Shown piece after piece: positions 1-9,323 of a DNA stretch of 64,000 nucleotides. Every line of letters begins with the position of its first letter. The first letter of the stretch is position 1. The translations under genes and the position numbers were made by a program. Source of the DNA: Pedomonas sp051304405 (GTDB taxonomy: Bacteria > Pseudomonadota > Alphaproteobacteria > Sphingomonadales > Sphingomonadaceae); the NCBI RefSeq assembly GCF_051304405.1, contig NZ_JBPPGG010000001.1, positions 930,001-994,000 on the forward strand, read 5' to 3'. The notes beneath the pieces are model-generated. The model did no database searches. It was given only the letters and a program-made list of their open reading frames with translations, and had not been told where the DNA came from.

Positions 1-1577
1 GCCTTGATCGACAGGTTCAGCTTCTTGGTCTGGCGATCGGTGCCCACCACGAGGGCGTCCACCTTCTGGCCGACCTGGAAGCGGTCCGGACGCTGCTCGT
101 CGCGGTCGCGCGACAGGTCCGAGCGCTTGATGAAGGCGGTCGGGCCGCCGTCACCGATCTCGACCTCGATGCCGCCGTCCTTCACTTCGAGGACGGTGAC
201 GGTCACGATGTCGCCCTTGCGCTTGTCGGCAGCGGCCTGACCAGCCTGGTCAAGCTGCTTGATGCCGAGGGAGATGCGCTCTTTCTCGATGTCCACATCG
301 AGAACGACGGCCTTGACCATCTCGCCGCGACGGAAGGAGGACAGAGCCTCTTCGCCCGACTTGCCCCAGGCGATGTCCGACATGTGAACCATGCCGTCCA
401 CGTCGCCCTCGAGACCAATGAACAGACCGAACTCGGTGGTGTTCTTGACCTCGCCCTCGACGACCGAACCCACCGGGTGCTTCTCGGCAAAGGACGCCCA
501 CGGGTTGTCCATGCACTGCTTCAGGCCGAGGGAGATGCGGCGCTTGTCCTCGTCGACCTCGAGCACCATCACTTCGACTTCCTGCGAGGTCGAAACGATC
601 TTGCCCGGGTGGACGTTCTTCTTCACCCAGCTCATCTCGGAGACGTGCACCAGACCCTCGACGCCCGGCTCCAGCTCCACGAAGGCGCCGTAGTCGGTGA
701 TGTTGGTCACGCGGCCCGAGAACTTGGCGCCAACCGGGTACTTGGCGGCAGCGCCTTCCCACGGATCGGACTCAAGCTGCTTCATGCCCAGCGAGATGCG
801 CTGGGTGTCGCGGTTGATGCGGATGATCTGAACGCGGACGGTGTCGCCGATGTTCAGGATCTCGGACGGGTGGCCGACGCGGCGGTAGGACATGTCGGTC
901 ACGTGCAGCAGACCGTCGATGCCGCCCAGGTCGATGAACGCACCGTAGTCGGTGATGTTCTTGACCACGCCCTCGATCACCTGGCCTTCGGTCAGGGTCT
1001 GGATCAGGCCCGAACGCTGCTCGGCGCGGGTCTCTTCCAGAACAGCGCGGCGGGAGACCACGATGTTGCCGCGGCGGCGGTCCATCTTCAGGATCTGGAA
1101 CGGCTGCGGGATGTTCATCAGCGGGGTGATGTCGCGGATCGGACGGATGTCCACCTGCGAACCCGGCAGGAACGCCACGGCGCCCGACAGGTCGACGGTG
1201 AAGCCGCCCTTCACGCGGCCGAAGATCACGCCGTCAACGCGCACGCCTTCGGCGTACTGGGCTTCCAGCTTGTCCCACGCGGCTTCGCGGCGAGCGCGGT
1301 CGCGCGACAGCATGGCTTCGCCCGAAGCATTTTCGATGCGGTCAACGTAAACGTCGACCTCGTCGCCAACCTTGATTTCCGGCTTCTGGCCCGGAGCGGC
1401 GAATTCCTTCAGGGGAACGCGGCCTTCGGACTTCAGGCCCACATCGATCACCACCATGTCGTTTTCGATGGCGGTAACGGTGCCCTTTACAACGCGACCT
1501 TCAAAAGACTGCGCGGCGCCGAGAGAGCTCTCGAGCAGGGCCGCGAAATCGTCGCGGCTCGGGAGGGTATCTGACAT
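1..1577 (-). CDS. rpsA: 30S ribosomal protein S1 (3' end cut by window edge)
   Basis: Ribosomal protein S1 binds mRNA on the 30S subunit and helps it unwind during initiation. The minus-strand reading frame is open from ATG at 1577 to the window edge, about 525 codons, and contains successive S1 OB-fold repeats with the usual signatures: ITDYGAFIDLGGIDGLLHV, a second ITDYGAFVELEPGVEGLVHV copy, and TTEFGLFIGLEGDVDGMVHM. Each repeat ends in a RISLG-type strand. The start is supported by an AAAGGA Shine-Dalgarno about a dozen bases upstream. It lies 215 bp downstream of cmk on the same strand, the usual cmk-rpsA order of alphaproteobacteria. The C-terminus is outside the window. Confidence 0.97.
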   Translation of the reverse strand, partial: MSDTLPSRDDFAALLESSLGAAQSFEGRVVKGTVTAIENDMVVIDVGLKSEGRVPLKEFAAPGQKPEIKVGDEVDVYVDRIENASGEAMLSRDRARREAAWDKLEAQYAEGVRVDGVIFGRVKGGFTVDLSGAVAFLPGSQVDIRPIRDITPLMNIPQPFQILKMDRRRGNIVVSRRAVLEETRAEQRSGLIQTLTEGQVIEGVVKNITDYGAFIDLGGIDGLLHVTDMSYRRVGHPSEILNIGDTVRVQIIRINRDTQRISLGMKQLESDPWEGAAAKYPVGAKFSGRVTNITDYGAFVELEPGVEGLVHVSEMSWVKKNVHPGKIVSTSQEVEVMVLEVDEDKRRISLGLKQCMDNPWASFAEKHPVGSVVEGEVKNTTEFGLFIGLEGDVDGMVHMSDIAWGKSGEEALSSFRRGEMVKAVVLDVDIEKERISLGIKQLDQAGQAAADKRKGDIVTVTVLEVKDGGIEVEIGDGGPTAFIKRSDLSRDRDEQRPDRFQVGQKVDALVVGTDRQTKKLNLSIK

Positions 1578-1792
1578 ATAAGTTACGTCCTTTCGCAAGT
1601 TCTTTCCGGCCAACCGGTTGGCTCCGGCGGTCTTCCGGTACGCACGCGGACCATCCGCTTGCGCCGGCATTGGGCTCCTGTTACATCACCCAAACGACGA
1701 ACACCGGCGCGGCTCGAAGGGCCTGCCGGGAAGGTTGCAGGTGCTGGCACTCCGCCAGTTCCCGGGTCGCCCATACCTTGGAAAGCAAGGCA

Positions 1793-2455
1793 TCAGGAGC
1801 GATTACGAACGGCGTGGGAGCCAAGTTTCAATTCGGCAAGACGCGAGTCAACCAAACTCCGGGCCTGCTGAACCGCAGCGTCTATATCCAAATCGCTGGT
1901 GTCGAGCAAGAGCGCGTCCGGCGCAGGCTTCAGCGGCGCCACAGCCCGGTTCATGTCCCGCGCGTCGCGCGCCTCGATATCGGCCAGAACCGTCTCGTAG
2001 GGCACGTCCACACCGTAGCTGGCCAGCTCCGCATGGCGCCGGCGCGCCCGCACATCCGCCCGGGCCACCACGAACAGCTTCACCTCCGCCTCGGGGCAAA
2101 CCACCGTGCCGATATCCCGCCCGTCCAGCACCGCGCCGCCGTTTTCCCTGGCAAAATCCCGCTGGAACTGGAGCAGGGCCGCCCGCACGCCCGGCTGGGC
2201 CGCCACCTTGGACGCAGCGCTGCCGGTCGCCTCCGAGCGCAGATCGGGATGCTCCATGAGGCTGAGATCAAGCGCCCGCGCCGCCGCCAGCGCCGCCGCC
2301 TCATCCGCCGGATCCCCACCCGACTGGAGGACAGCCAGCCCCACCATCCTGTAGAGGGCGCCCGTGTCCAGATGGCGCAGACCATAGTGCTGCGCGAGTC
2401 GGCGGGCGAGCGTGCCCTTGCCCGAAGCGGACGGTCCATCAACCGCGATAATCAT
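1793..2455 (-). CDS. cmk: Cytidylate kinase
   Basis: Phosphorylates CMP and dCMP to the diphosphates with ATP, in pyrimidine nucleotide salvage and RNA turnover. The 220-residue protein begins MIIAVDGPSASGKGT, where residues 7-15 are the Walker A P-loop. LDTGALYR follows at 29-36, and the LDGRDIGT segment typical of bacterial CMP kinases lies near residue 110. The length matches the family. It is co-oriented with rpsA downstream; the region upstream, towards aroA, is filled by a double-hairpin repeat that may terminate aroA transcription before cmk. Confidence 0.96.
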   Translation of the reverse strand: MIIAVDGPSASGKGTLARRLAQHYGLRHLDTGALYRMVGLAVLQSGGDPADEAAALAAARALDLSLMEHPDLRSEATGSAASKVAAQPGVRAALLQFQRDFARENGGAVLDGRDIGTVVCPEAEVKLFVVARADVRARRRHAELASYGVDVPYETVLADIEARDARDMNRAVAPLKPAPDALLLDTSDLDIDAAVQQARSLVDSRLAELKLGSHAVRNRS

Positions 2456-2483
2456 TCCCAGTCCTTACTTGTCTCTTGTGTCT

Positions 2484-2672
2484 TGCAGGAGGGGCTTGCC
2501 CCTCCTGCACCTCCCGTTCGATTCTAAAGGCCATTCGATTCAAAGGGACGTGCGCGTGATGACGGGCGCGTCCCTTTTTATATGCCAAGGATTATGCGGC
2601 CGTGTTTCCCGTGCGCATCGGAAACGCGGCCCGAAAAACGAAGGGAGTGCAGAGGGTCCGAGACCCTCTGCA
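2484..2672. repeat. Dispersed double-hairpin element, copy A
   Basis: Left arm 2484-2509 is a palindrome with arm TGCAGGAGGGGC and a 2-base centre. Right arm 2648-2672 has arm TGCAGAGGGTC and a CGA loop. Between them lie the conserved flank CTCCCGTTCG, its inverse CGAAGGGAG, and an internal hairpin (AAAGGGACG at 2542-2550 with CGTCCCTTT at 2569-2577) followed by T residues. The copy separates the end of aroA from the start of cmk, both on the minus strand. Confidence 0.85.
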
Positions 2673-2678
2673 AAAACA

Positions 2679-4016
2679 TCACTTCTGTTCTTCCACCACG
2701 GCCAGCTCAGCGCCCAGGCCGGTCATCAGTGCCACGAAGCCGGGGAAGCTGGTGTTGATGGGGGAGGCGTCGTCCACTGTCACCGGAGCTTTGGCGTGCT
2801 GGCCCAGCACGGCGAAGCTCATGGCGATGCGGTGGTCGAGCTTTGCCGCGACGGTGGCGCCGCCCGGCACGGGCGCGCCGCCGGTGCCCTCGACGATCAG
2901 GCCTTCGGGCTCCTCGGTCACGCGGACGCCGCAGGCCGCAAGCCCTGCCGCCATCATGGCGATTCGGTCCGATTCCTTCACCCGCAGCTCGCCGATGCCG
3001 CGCATGATGGTGGTGCCTTCGGCGAAGGCCGCCGCCACGGCGAGAATCGGGTATTCGTCGATCATGCTCGGGGCGATCTCCGGCGGCACCTCGATGCCCT
3101 TGAGCGCGCTGCCGCGCACCCGGATGTCGGCCACCGGCTCGCCGCCCACCTCGCGCTCGTTCTCGTAGGCGAGGTCCGCGCCCATCTCCTTGAGAACGGT
3201 GAACAGCCCCGCGCGGGTGGGGTTGATGCCCACATTCTCCACCAGCACGTCCGAGCCCGGCAGAATCGCCGCGGCCACGACAGGGAAGGCGGCGGAGGAG
3301 GGGTCGCCCGGCACCACGATCCGGCCCGGCTTCAGCTCGGCCTCGCCGCGCACGTGGATGGCGGTGCCCTCCGGCGTCGTCTCGGTCCACAGATCCGCCC
3401 CGAAGCCTTTCAGCATCCGCTCGCTGTGGTCGCGGGTGGGCTCCTTCTCGATGACGGTGGTGATGCCCGGCGTGTTGAGGCCGGCCAGCAGAATGGCGGA
3501 CTTCACCTGCGCCGAGGCAACCGGCAGCGTGTAGGTGATCGGCGTCGCCGGGGCGCGGCCGGTGATGGTCAGCGGCAGTCTCCCGCCGCTGCGGGAAACA
3601 AACGAGGCGCCCATCTGGCCGAGCGGGTCGATCACCCGCTGCATCGGGCGGCGGCGCAGCGAGGCGTCGCCGGTGAAAACGGCGGTGATGGGGTGGCTTG
3701 CCACCAGCCCCATGATGAGGCGGGTGGAGGTGCCGGAGTTCCCCATGTCGAGCACGTCCTCCGGCTCCAGCAGGCCGCCGACGCCGACGCCGTGGATGGT
3801 CCACGCGCCTTCGCCGGTGCGCTCCACCCGGGCGCCGAAGGCCCGCATGGCCGCGGCGGTGGCCAGCACATCCTCGCCTTCCAGCATACCCTCGACGCGC
3901 GTCTCGCCGACGGCGAGACACCCCAGCATCAGGGCACGGTGGGAGATGGACTTGTCCCCCGGGACTCGAACGCGTCCCTTGAGGGCGGAGGCTGATCGTG
4001 CGGTCAGTGGCAACAT
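2679..4016 (-). CDS. aroA: 5-enolpyruvylshikimate-3-phosphate synthase, class II type
   Basis: Joins shikimate-3-phosphate and PEP in the sixth step of the shikimate pathway. The 445-residue protein carries the motifs used to define class II (CP4-like) enzymes: GDKS at 20-23, SAQVK, TRDHSE (the RxHxE pattern) and NPTR. The loop D90-R99 reads DMGNSGTSTR. At the position where the glyphosate-tolerant CP4 enzyme has Ala100, this one has Gly95. The ATG at 4016 is chosen because GDKS then sits where expected. It is divergent from the FYDLN_acid gene across 177 bp, and followed by repeat copy A. Confidence 0.96.
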   Translation of the reverse strand: MLPLTARSASALKGRVRVPGDKSISHRALMLGCLAVGETRVEGMLEGEDVLATAAAMRAFGARVERTGEGAWTIHGVGVGGLLEPEDVLDMGNSGTSTRLIMGLVASHPITAVFTGDASLRRRPMQRVIDPLGQMGASFVSRSGGRLPLTITGRAPATPITYTLPVASAQVKSAILLAGLNTPGITTVIEKEPTRDHSERMLKGFGADLWTETTPEGTAIHVRGEAELKPGRIVVPGDPSSAAFPVVAAAILPGSDVLVENVGINPTRAGLFTVLKEMGADLAYENEREVGGEPVADIRVRGSALKGIEVPPEIAPSMIDEYPILAVAAAFAEGTTIMRGIGELRVKESDRIAMMAAGLAACGVRVTEEPEGLIVEGTGGAPVPGGATVAAKLDHRIAMSFAVLGQHAKAPVTVDDASPINTSFPGFVALMTGLGAELAVVEEQK

Positions 4017-4193
4017 GAAACGGGCTCGGTCTTTCTACTGGTCGGAGCGAAGCGGTTCCGCTGGGGAATTTCCTTTTGACAGCGCCCAAGGGCTGTGGCA
4101 AGCACGCCGCCATCCCGTGGCCAGTGTGCGCTGGCCGCGCCCTTTTTTGTTCCTTGTCGCCCAGCTTGGGCGACCGTTCGGGGAGAACCAAGC

Positions 4194-4520
4194 GTGGTAA
4201 AGCCGGAGTGGGGTTCGAAGCGGACGTGCCCGCGCTGCAGCACGCGCTTCTACGATCTTGGCAATGACGATCCCGTGACCTGCATCAGCTGCGGCGTCAC
4301 CTGGGTTCCCGAGCCGATTCTGAAGTCCAAGCAGCCGCTGCCGTTTGAAGAGACCGCCAAGGCCAAGGTGCGCGCCGAAGGCGACGACGTCGAGCTGGTG
4401 GATGATGAGGATCTGCTCGAGGCGGACGACCTGGACGGTGCGGACGATGCGGCTGACGCCGATCTGGACGACGATACCGACCTGGCCGAGGTCGTCGACC
4501 CGGACATGGAGGAAGAATAA
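4194..4520 (+). CDS. FYDLN_acid (TIGR02300) zinc-ribbon protein
   Basis: A short conserved alphaproteobacterial protein of unknown function. GTG at 4194 is taken as the start because it follows a GGGGAGAA ribosome-binding site and gives the normal family N-terminus, WGSKRTCPRCSTRFYDLG. No ATG lies nearby; an in-frame ATG about 100 bases upstream would add an atypical leader. The 108-residue product has a CxxC...CxxC zinc ribbon (C12, C15, C30, C33), then a long strongly acidic tail made mostly of Asp and Glu. It is divergent from aroA and just upstream of tRNA-Ala, a common alphaproteobacterial arrangement. Family assignment is firm; function is not known. Confidence 0.9.
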   Translation: MVKPEWGSKRTCPRCSTRFYDLGNDDPVTCISCGVTWVPEPILKSKQPLPFEETAKAKVRAEGDDVELVDDEDLLEADDLDGADDAADADLDDDTDLAEVVDPDMEEE

Positions 4521-4526
4521 AAAAAT

Positions 4527-4547
4527 CGTGCAAGAAACACTTGCACG
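4527..4547 (+). terminator. Possible weak terminator hairpin
   Basis: An 8-bp perfect stem (CGTGCAAG / CTTGCACG) with an AAACA loop begins seven bases after the stop codon of the FYDLN_acid gene. It has no proper T-tract (GGTTCTCC follows), so it may be only a partial terminator or an mRNA 3'-end stabiliser. Confidence 0.4.
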
Positions 4548-4621
4548 GTTCTCCGGCTTCCGCTAGAAGCCGCCCACCACACAGCGAGGCGCCCCCAAAC
4601 GCCTCGCACTGGAAATAAAAC

Positions 4622-4697
<76 letters not shown>

Positions 4698-4705
4698 GGT
4701 TTCGC

Positions 4706-4745
4706 AAAACCCCGGCTCGGCGAGTGCCAAGCCGGGGTTTTGTCA
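4706..4745 (+). terminator. Rho-independent terminator of tRNA-Ala
   Basis: A 12-bp perfect stem (AAAACCCCGGCT at 4706-4717 with AGCCGGGGTTTT at 4730-4741) and a 12-base loop, with the T run forming the end of the right arm. Confidence 0.85.
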
Positions 4746-5188
4746 TTTCGACCTGGTCTCACGGCAGAAGGCCACCCAACCAGCCGTGGGTCGCGATCGT
4801 TGTTGCCTGATTCTCTTCGAATGCGATTTCGCGCTTTATAGGAATTAACGGTGTCGACTCCTCGGCGATCCCACGCTGTCAAACCGTTCCGCGGGAAAGC
4901 CAACAGTAGATTTCAAAAGAAGCAGAATCGGTGAGACCAGCGCCCGTAAAAACAGGCACTGCGCTCTCTTGCCTACCGCATGCAGACGTTAATAGTTGAG
5001 GTCCCCAGAAATTTGCATTTACATACAATAACCCGAGAAAGAAACGGGTCAGTTGTCCCAACCTTTGCCCCCCACATAGCGAAACACAGTTTGCCGAATT
5101 GGAGGCCCGCTGGTAAAAGCCGTGCCCTACCGGGACACGCTGACGTTCCCGTAGAGCTGTTAATCCGACATCCAACGGGACGCTCGAT
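4746..5188. other. Intergenic stretch with no supported gene
   Basis: About 440 bp between the tRNA-Ala terminator and the first polysaccharide gene. Base composition drops noticeably here compared with the flanking core genes. Short open frames exist on both strands, but none has a ribosome-binding site plus a recognisable product. The promoter of the polysaccharide cluster presumably lies here; I could not identify a convincing -35/-10 pair. Confidence 0.5.
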
Positions 5189-6022
5189 ATGGTATCGCGT
5201 GCAATCGGTGTATTGATATCTGTGTATCACGCCGAAGATCCGAAGCTCTTCAGGCGAGCGATCGAGTCGATTCTAAACCAAGAGCTTCCATCAGACATCG
5301 AATTGCGCGTTTATCTGGGTGTAGATGGCCCCGTTCCGATTGCGTTGACCCATGAAATTCAGACGATGGAACCGCGGTTGCATCGCGTCGCTTGGTTTGA
5401 GCACAATCGCGGTCTCGTGCATGTTCTGAATGATCTTATCCGGATGGCGCAGGACGAGACCTACCTCTTTCGGATGGACACCGACGATGTTTCGCATCCG
5501 TTGCGGTTCGCCCGACAGATCGCCTTCATGGATACCCATCCGGAGATAGACATTCTTGGAACAGCAATCACGGAAGTTGACACCGAGACTGGTGCCCGAA
5601 GGATTGTACGCTACGCGCCCTCTCCTGAGGCGGCACGACGTGATATCGGGAGAAGAGTTCCCATTGCTCACGCAACAGCCTGCTTCCGGCGCACGGTGTT
5701 CGATCGACTGGGCGGCTACCCGGCCGTTCCCTTGAATGAGGACATTGCATTCTGGTTCGAATGCCTGAAGGCAGGCCTTGCCTTTGCCAACATCCACGAG
5801 CCTCTTTATGAGTGCACCGTGAGCCCGAATTTTTGGGGACGCCGTAGCTTTAAGAAGGCATGGTCAGAGTTCCGCGTTTACACGCGGGGCATTTGGGAGC
5901 TCCACGGACCGAGTTGGGAATTTGTTTTTCCCTTGGCTCGTCTTTGCTTGCGTTTGGCACCCACGAGTCTACAACGGCTTGCTTATTCCAGCCGGCTGCG
6001 CCGCGTAGAGAGCGTAGCTTAG
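5189..6022 (+). CDS. Family 2 glycosyltransferase
   Basis: A predicted cytoplasmic sugar transferase that adds a residue to a lipid-linked glycan. The 277-residue protein has a GT-A nucleotide-sugar fold: an N-terminal VLISVYHAED strand-loop, the metal-binding DTDD at 97-100, and NEDIAFWF at 183-190 in the position of the catalytic base region. No transmembrane span is evident. It is the first gene of a seven-gene plus-strand cluster with short or overlapping junctions. Donor and acceptor cannot be read from sequence. Codon use is less GC-biased than in the core genes on either side. Confidence 0.88.
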   Translation: MVSRAIGVLISVYHAEDPKLFRRAIESILNQELPSDIELRVYLGVDGPVPIALTHEIQTMEPRLHRVAWFEHNRGLVHVLNDLIRMAQDETYLFRMDTDDVSHPLRFARQIAFMDTHPEIDILGTAITEVDTETGARRIVRYAPSPEAARRDIGRRVPIAHATACFRRTVFDRLGGYPAVPLNEDIAFWFECLKAGLAFANIHEPLYECTVSPNFWGRRSFKKAWSEFRVYTRGIWELHGPSWEFVFPLARLCLRLAPTSLQRLAYSSRLRRVESVA

Positions 6023-6043
6023 CTTTATCAACATGGCTTGAGC

Positions 6044-6976
6044 ATGACGCCGGACACACCAATTTCCTCTATTCCAGCAGATGCCGTTGTCGGAAATGTA
6101 TGGCGGCAAAAATGGATTGTCATCGCAGCTTCTCTGTGCGGATTGCTGCTTGCCGTCATCTACAATCACACAGCAACGCCGCGTTACACAGTAGAGGCGC
6201 GCCTGGCGCCGGTTTCCCAAAATCAATTTGATGGCCGCATGGCCTCGATTGGTTTGGACTTCCCGAACCTCGGTGGATTGATCGGAGGTGGCAATACCGA
6301 GTTCAACCAGCTGGTTTCACGGTTGACATCCTTCGATGTGGCTGCCCGCGTGATGCAGGACCGCGCCCTTGTCGCGCGTCTCGCAGCCTCAAAAACTGCA
6401 TTCCGTTCCGTGTTGGACAGCAGAAAGGAATGGGTGGAACCCGCTCCTTCCATGAGCCGGAAGGTAATGGTCGGGATTCAGAAACTGCTCGGCCAGAAAC
6501 GGGGCTGGACTCCTCCTTCACCGGCTCAGTTGGCAAACTATTTGGACAAGAATCTCAAGGTAACAACTGATCGGGATTCAGGCCTGGCCACCCTCGAGAT
6601 TGTCCATCCTGATCCCAAACTGGGCGAAGATCTCCTGAACGCCGTCATGCAGGCAGCTTTGGCGGTAACGCGTGAGCAGCGCCAGATCGTCATAGGTCAA
6701 CAGCTTGACTATGTGCGGCAGCAGCTGGAAACCGAAGCAATTTCGGAAGTACGCAAGGGTTTGACCGCTAACCTCGAGCGCCTTTTAGCATCGGAAATCG
6801 ATATCCGTTCAAAAGCGCCTGTGGTCGGGCAGGTCTTCCAGGCTGCCCGTGCAACTGAGCACCCAACGCACCCCAAACCGATTTTGAACGCGGCTCTAGG
6901 CTTAATTCTGGGGGCTCTTATTAGCTCGGCACTGATTGTTGCACATGATCTCGTCCGTCTCCGCGCCACCCACTGA
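6044..6976 (+). CDS. Wzz-like chain-length determinant / polysaccharide co-polymerase
   Basis: Likely controls polymer length in Wzx/Wzy-dependent polysaccharide assembly in the inner membrane. The roughly 310-residue protein has the family topology: a short cytoplasmic N-terminus, one membrane segment near residues 26-46 (WIVIAASLCGLLLAVIYN), a long periplasmic region with a helical segment, and a second membrane segment near the C-terminus preceded by a proline-rich HPTHPKP stretch. There is no Walker kinase domain, so it is not a Wzc-type tyrosine kinase. ATG 6044 is preferred over the in-frame TTG six bases upstream. It overlaps the next gene by about 35 bp. Confidence 0.8.
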   Translation: MTPDTPISSIPADAVVGNVWRQKWIVIAASLCGLLLAVIYNHTATPRYTVEARLAPVSQNQFDGRMASIGLDFPNLGGLIGGGNTEFNQLVSRLTSFDVAARVMQDRALVARLAASKTAFRSVLDSRKEWVEPAPSMSRKVMVGIQKLLGQKRGWTPPSPAQLANYLDKNLKVTTDRDSGLATLEIVHPDPKLGEDLLNAVMQAALAVTREQRQIVIGQQLDYVRQQLETEAISEVRKGLTANLERLLASEIDIRSKAPVVGQVFQAARATEHPTHPKPILNAALGLILGALISSALIVAHDLVRLRATH

Positions 6977-8213
6977 GCAGACGCCGCTTGCGGCTACACT
7001 CAAGTTGTTAGCAGGGATCGCCCTGACAGTCTTGGTGCTCGCTCCAATTCAGCGGGTCGGAGGCCTCCCGGTCTCAAGCTTCCTGCTTTTCAGCCTCCTG
7101 GGGGTGTTGGTGGTTCAGAAAATACCGCGCACCCCGGCCCTCATCTGGGCATTTTCACTTCTGTTCGTTACGTTGCTATCTGCGCGCACCTATGTTGCTG
7201 CGGGTGGCTCAATCAAAGATGCCGCGTATTCTTATATCGTCTTCCAACAATTTGTTAGCTTCCTGTTTGTCTGGGTCATTCTCGAACATGACGGACATGA
7301 CTTTATTGTTCGCTCATTGAAAGCCATGCTTATTGGGCAGTTGCTTCTCATGGCAGCGCAGACTGTCAATTTTCTGAATATTACTGACTTATTATCACCT
7401 TACTGGACGTGGCTTGCAACCAACGTAGCGGCCGACACCAACCAGGCCCTGAGGTTTATTAGTGGAGCGGAGAGTCGGCGGGTTCCGGGTACATTTGGAA
7501 ACGCCACCTATGCAGCAATGCTCTGCTATTTCATGGCCCGAACCATTTATCTTTCCGATCCCAGGAAACGCTGGCTGATCTTGGGCTTTGTCGGCCTGCT
7601 GCTAGGCGGACATCGCATGGGCTTGCTCGCTTTCTTCCTCTTTGAATTTATTATTCGTTTTCTGATTGGCCACTCCCTTGCCAAGGGACTGCTCATTTCC
7701 TTCGCTGGACTATGTGTTTTTATGCTTTTTCTGGCCTGCATGACTTGGGCCGACTCATCCAAGACATATCCCAATCTTGTGGGATGGACCATTAATACCT
7801 TTGTGATCGAAAAGCGACTTAGCTGGCGCGATTTCGAATCCGTGTTTCACAGGTTGAACATGATCGATTGGGCGCTCAAGAGTCCCGAGCGGCTGCTGAT
7901 AGGAGGTCTTTCCCTGACAGAGCTTCCGCCAAAAGCATATGTGGACTCCGAATTCGTATTGCGCTCCTTGCAATTCGGTCTGCCGGGATTCCTGATTCTC
8001 TTGGCTCCATATCTGTGGCCGCTCACCTTGCGCTGGGACCATCGAACGGTATTTCTGGCGTTTTTTATTACTTTCCTGTCCATCACGATCACGGTTTCAA
8101 CAAACCCCGTATGCATTCCCTACACTTCTATTTACCTTGGTTTGCTTCTTTATAATCTCAACCAAAAGCCAACCAAGGCGGATGCTTCGGGGAAGCTACG
8201 CGAGAATGACTGA
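6942..8213 (+). CDS. Polytopic membrane protein, Wzy-like polysaccharide polymerase or O-antigen ligase family
   Basis: About 423 residues with at least ten hydrophobic membrane segments and a large loop between roughly residues 265 and 330, the usual plan of Wzy polymerases and O-antigen ligase-family proteins. These families share little sequence, so the call rests on topology and context: it lies between a Wzz-like protein and sugar transferases, with a Wzx-like flippase two genes on. ATG 6942 overlaps the end of the preceding gene, suggesting translational coupling. It could instead be a ligase; I rank polymerase first because the cluster otherwise lacks one. Confidence 0.72.
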   Translation, partial: HMISSVSAPPTEQTPLAATLKLLAGIALTVLVLAPIQRVGGLPVSSFLLFSLLGVLVVQKIPRTPALIWAFSLLFVTLLSARTYVAAGGSIKDAAYSYIVFQQFVSFLFVWVILEHDGHDFIVRSLKAMLIGQLLLMAAQTVNFLNITDLLSPYWTWLATNVAADTNQALRFISGAESRRVPGTFGNATYAAMLCYFMARTIYLSDPRKRWLILGFVGLLLGGHRMGLLAFFLFEFIIRFLIGHSLAKGLLISFAGLCVFMLFLACMTWADSSKTYPNLVGWTINTFVIEKRLSWRDFESVFHRLNMIDWALKSPERLLIGGLSLTELPPKAYVDSEFVLRSLQFGLPGFLILLAPYLWPLTLRWDHRTVFLAFFITFLSITITVSTNPVCIPYTSIYLGLLLYNLNQKPTKADASGKLREND

Positions 8214-8288
8214 TACGTTGGGTCACGACGCAGAGATGCTCAACATTTCCCAAACTGGATTCCGACAATTGCGGCTTTCTGACTTTCA

Positions 8289-9323
8289 ATGAAAAATACT
8301 CTGCATACCTCTGTGTGGCTTTATGCACCGCATCATGATCTTAATGATGCGACCAACTACTACGTTGAGACGATTGGTCTTGCCTTGGCCCGTATCGGCT
8401 GGAGCCTTCGCCATGTCTCACGAATCGAGCAGGCCCCCCCTCAAGAGCCCATCCTGGTTCTGGACTGCAAGCGCGCTCTCATTGCAATGATGCAGCGTCG
8501 GGGGTCACCGATCTGGCTTTGGGTTCAAGGCGTCGTTCCGGAAGAAGCGGAATTGCAACGAGGCAGTAAGTTCCGCAAGTTCTACTGGTCAATCTTCGAA
8601 CGTATTGTGCTGCCGCGCGTCAATGGAGTGTTCATGGTCTCCAAGGCCATGTCGGCTCATTACGAACAGAAATATGGTTTCCGCCAGCTTCCCGTATTCA
8701 TCATGCCGTGTGTCAATCAGGCATTGGATGCGAGCGCATTTCTGATACCAGGAAAATATTCACGGCCCAGTTTTGTTTATGCCGGCAGTCTGCACAAATG
8801 GCAGTGCTTCGAAGCGACGCTCCAGACCTTCGCAGAAATAAAAAAAGCAAGGCCTGATGCGACCCTGACGGTTCTGACTGGCGACCAGGCGGCCGCCCGG
8901 CGAATGGCAGAAAACGTCGGGCTTTCCGACTTAGCGTATGACTATGTGCCAGCCCATCAATTGCAATCGACACTTAGAAACTTCAAGTATGGGTTTGTTC
9001 TACGCGAACATCATGTTGTAAACGCCGTGGCGACACCGACTAAGGTCAGCAGCTACATGGCCGCAGGTGTCATTCCTATCACGACAACAGCTGTACGGGA
9101 TTACGCCGAAAAACTGTCAGGAATTGTTCCGGTAGTCATGGTGGACGAGCCGCAGCCTCGCATGGTGGCCGAAGCCATTCTGGCAGTCGAGAACAGGGCC
9201 CTTGAGCCATCTGCCATTTTGCAGGAATACACAAACCTGTTCGAGAACTATTTTGATCGGAAACTTTACATTCCTGCAATTGCTGATTTCTTCTGCAATA
9301 CCGGATTGAGGCCTGTCGCTTGA
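8289..9323 (+). CDS. Glycosyltransferase, GT-B fold (GT4-like)
   Basis: A 344-residue predicted sugar transferase with two Rossmann-like halves. The N-terminal half has LVLDCKRALIAMM and a tryptophan-rich loop. The C-terminal half starts near FVYAGSLHKWQ and ends with the ATPTKVSSYMAAGVIPITTT segment, the position occupied by the nucleotide-sugar-binding motif in GT4 enzymes. The classical E-x7-E is not obvious, so family assignment is tentative. It starts 75 bp after the polymerase-like gene and overlaps the flippase gene by 4 bp (TTGA). Confidence 0.75.
   Translation: MKNTLHTSVWLYAPHHDLNDATNYYVETIGLALARIGWSLRHVSRIEQAPPQEPILVLDCKRALIAMMQRRGSPIWLWVQGVVPEEAELQRGSKFRKFYWSIFERIVLPRVNGVFMVSKAMSAHYEQKYGFRQLPVFIMPCVNQALDASAFLIPGKYSRPSFVYAGSLHKWQCFEATLQTFAEIKKARPDATLTVLTGDQAAARRMAENVGLSDLAYDYVPAHQLQSTLRNFKYGFVLREHHVVNAVATPTKVSSYMAAGVIPITTTAVRDYAEKLSGIVPVVMVDEPQPRMVAEAILAVENRALEPSAILQEYTNLFENYFDRKLYIPAIADFFCNTGLRPVA

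Noticed and set aside
2412..3995. Plus-strand open frame opposite aroA
   Set aside because: Shadow of aroA; crosses the repeat element and has no protein-like features.
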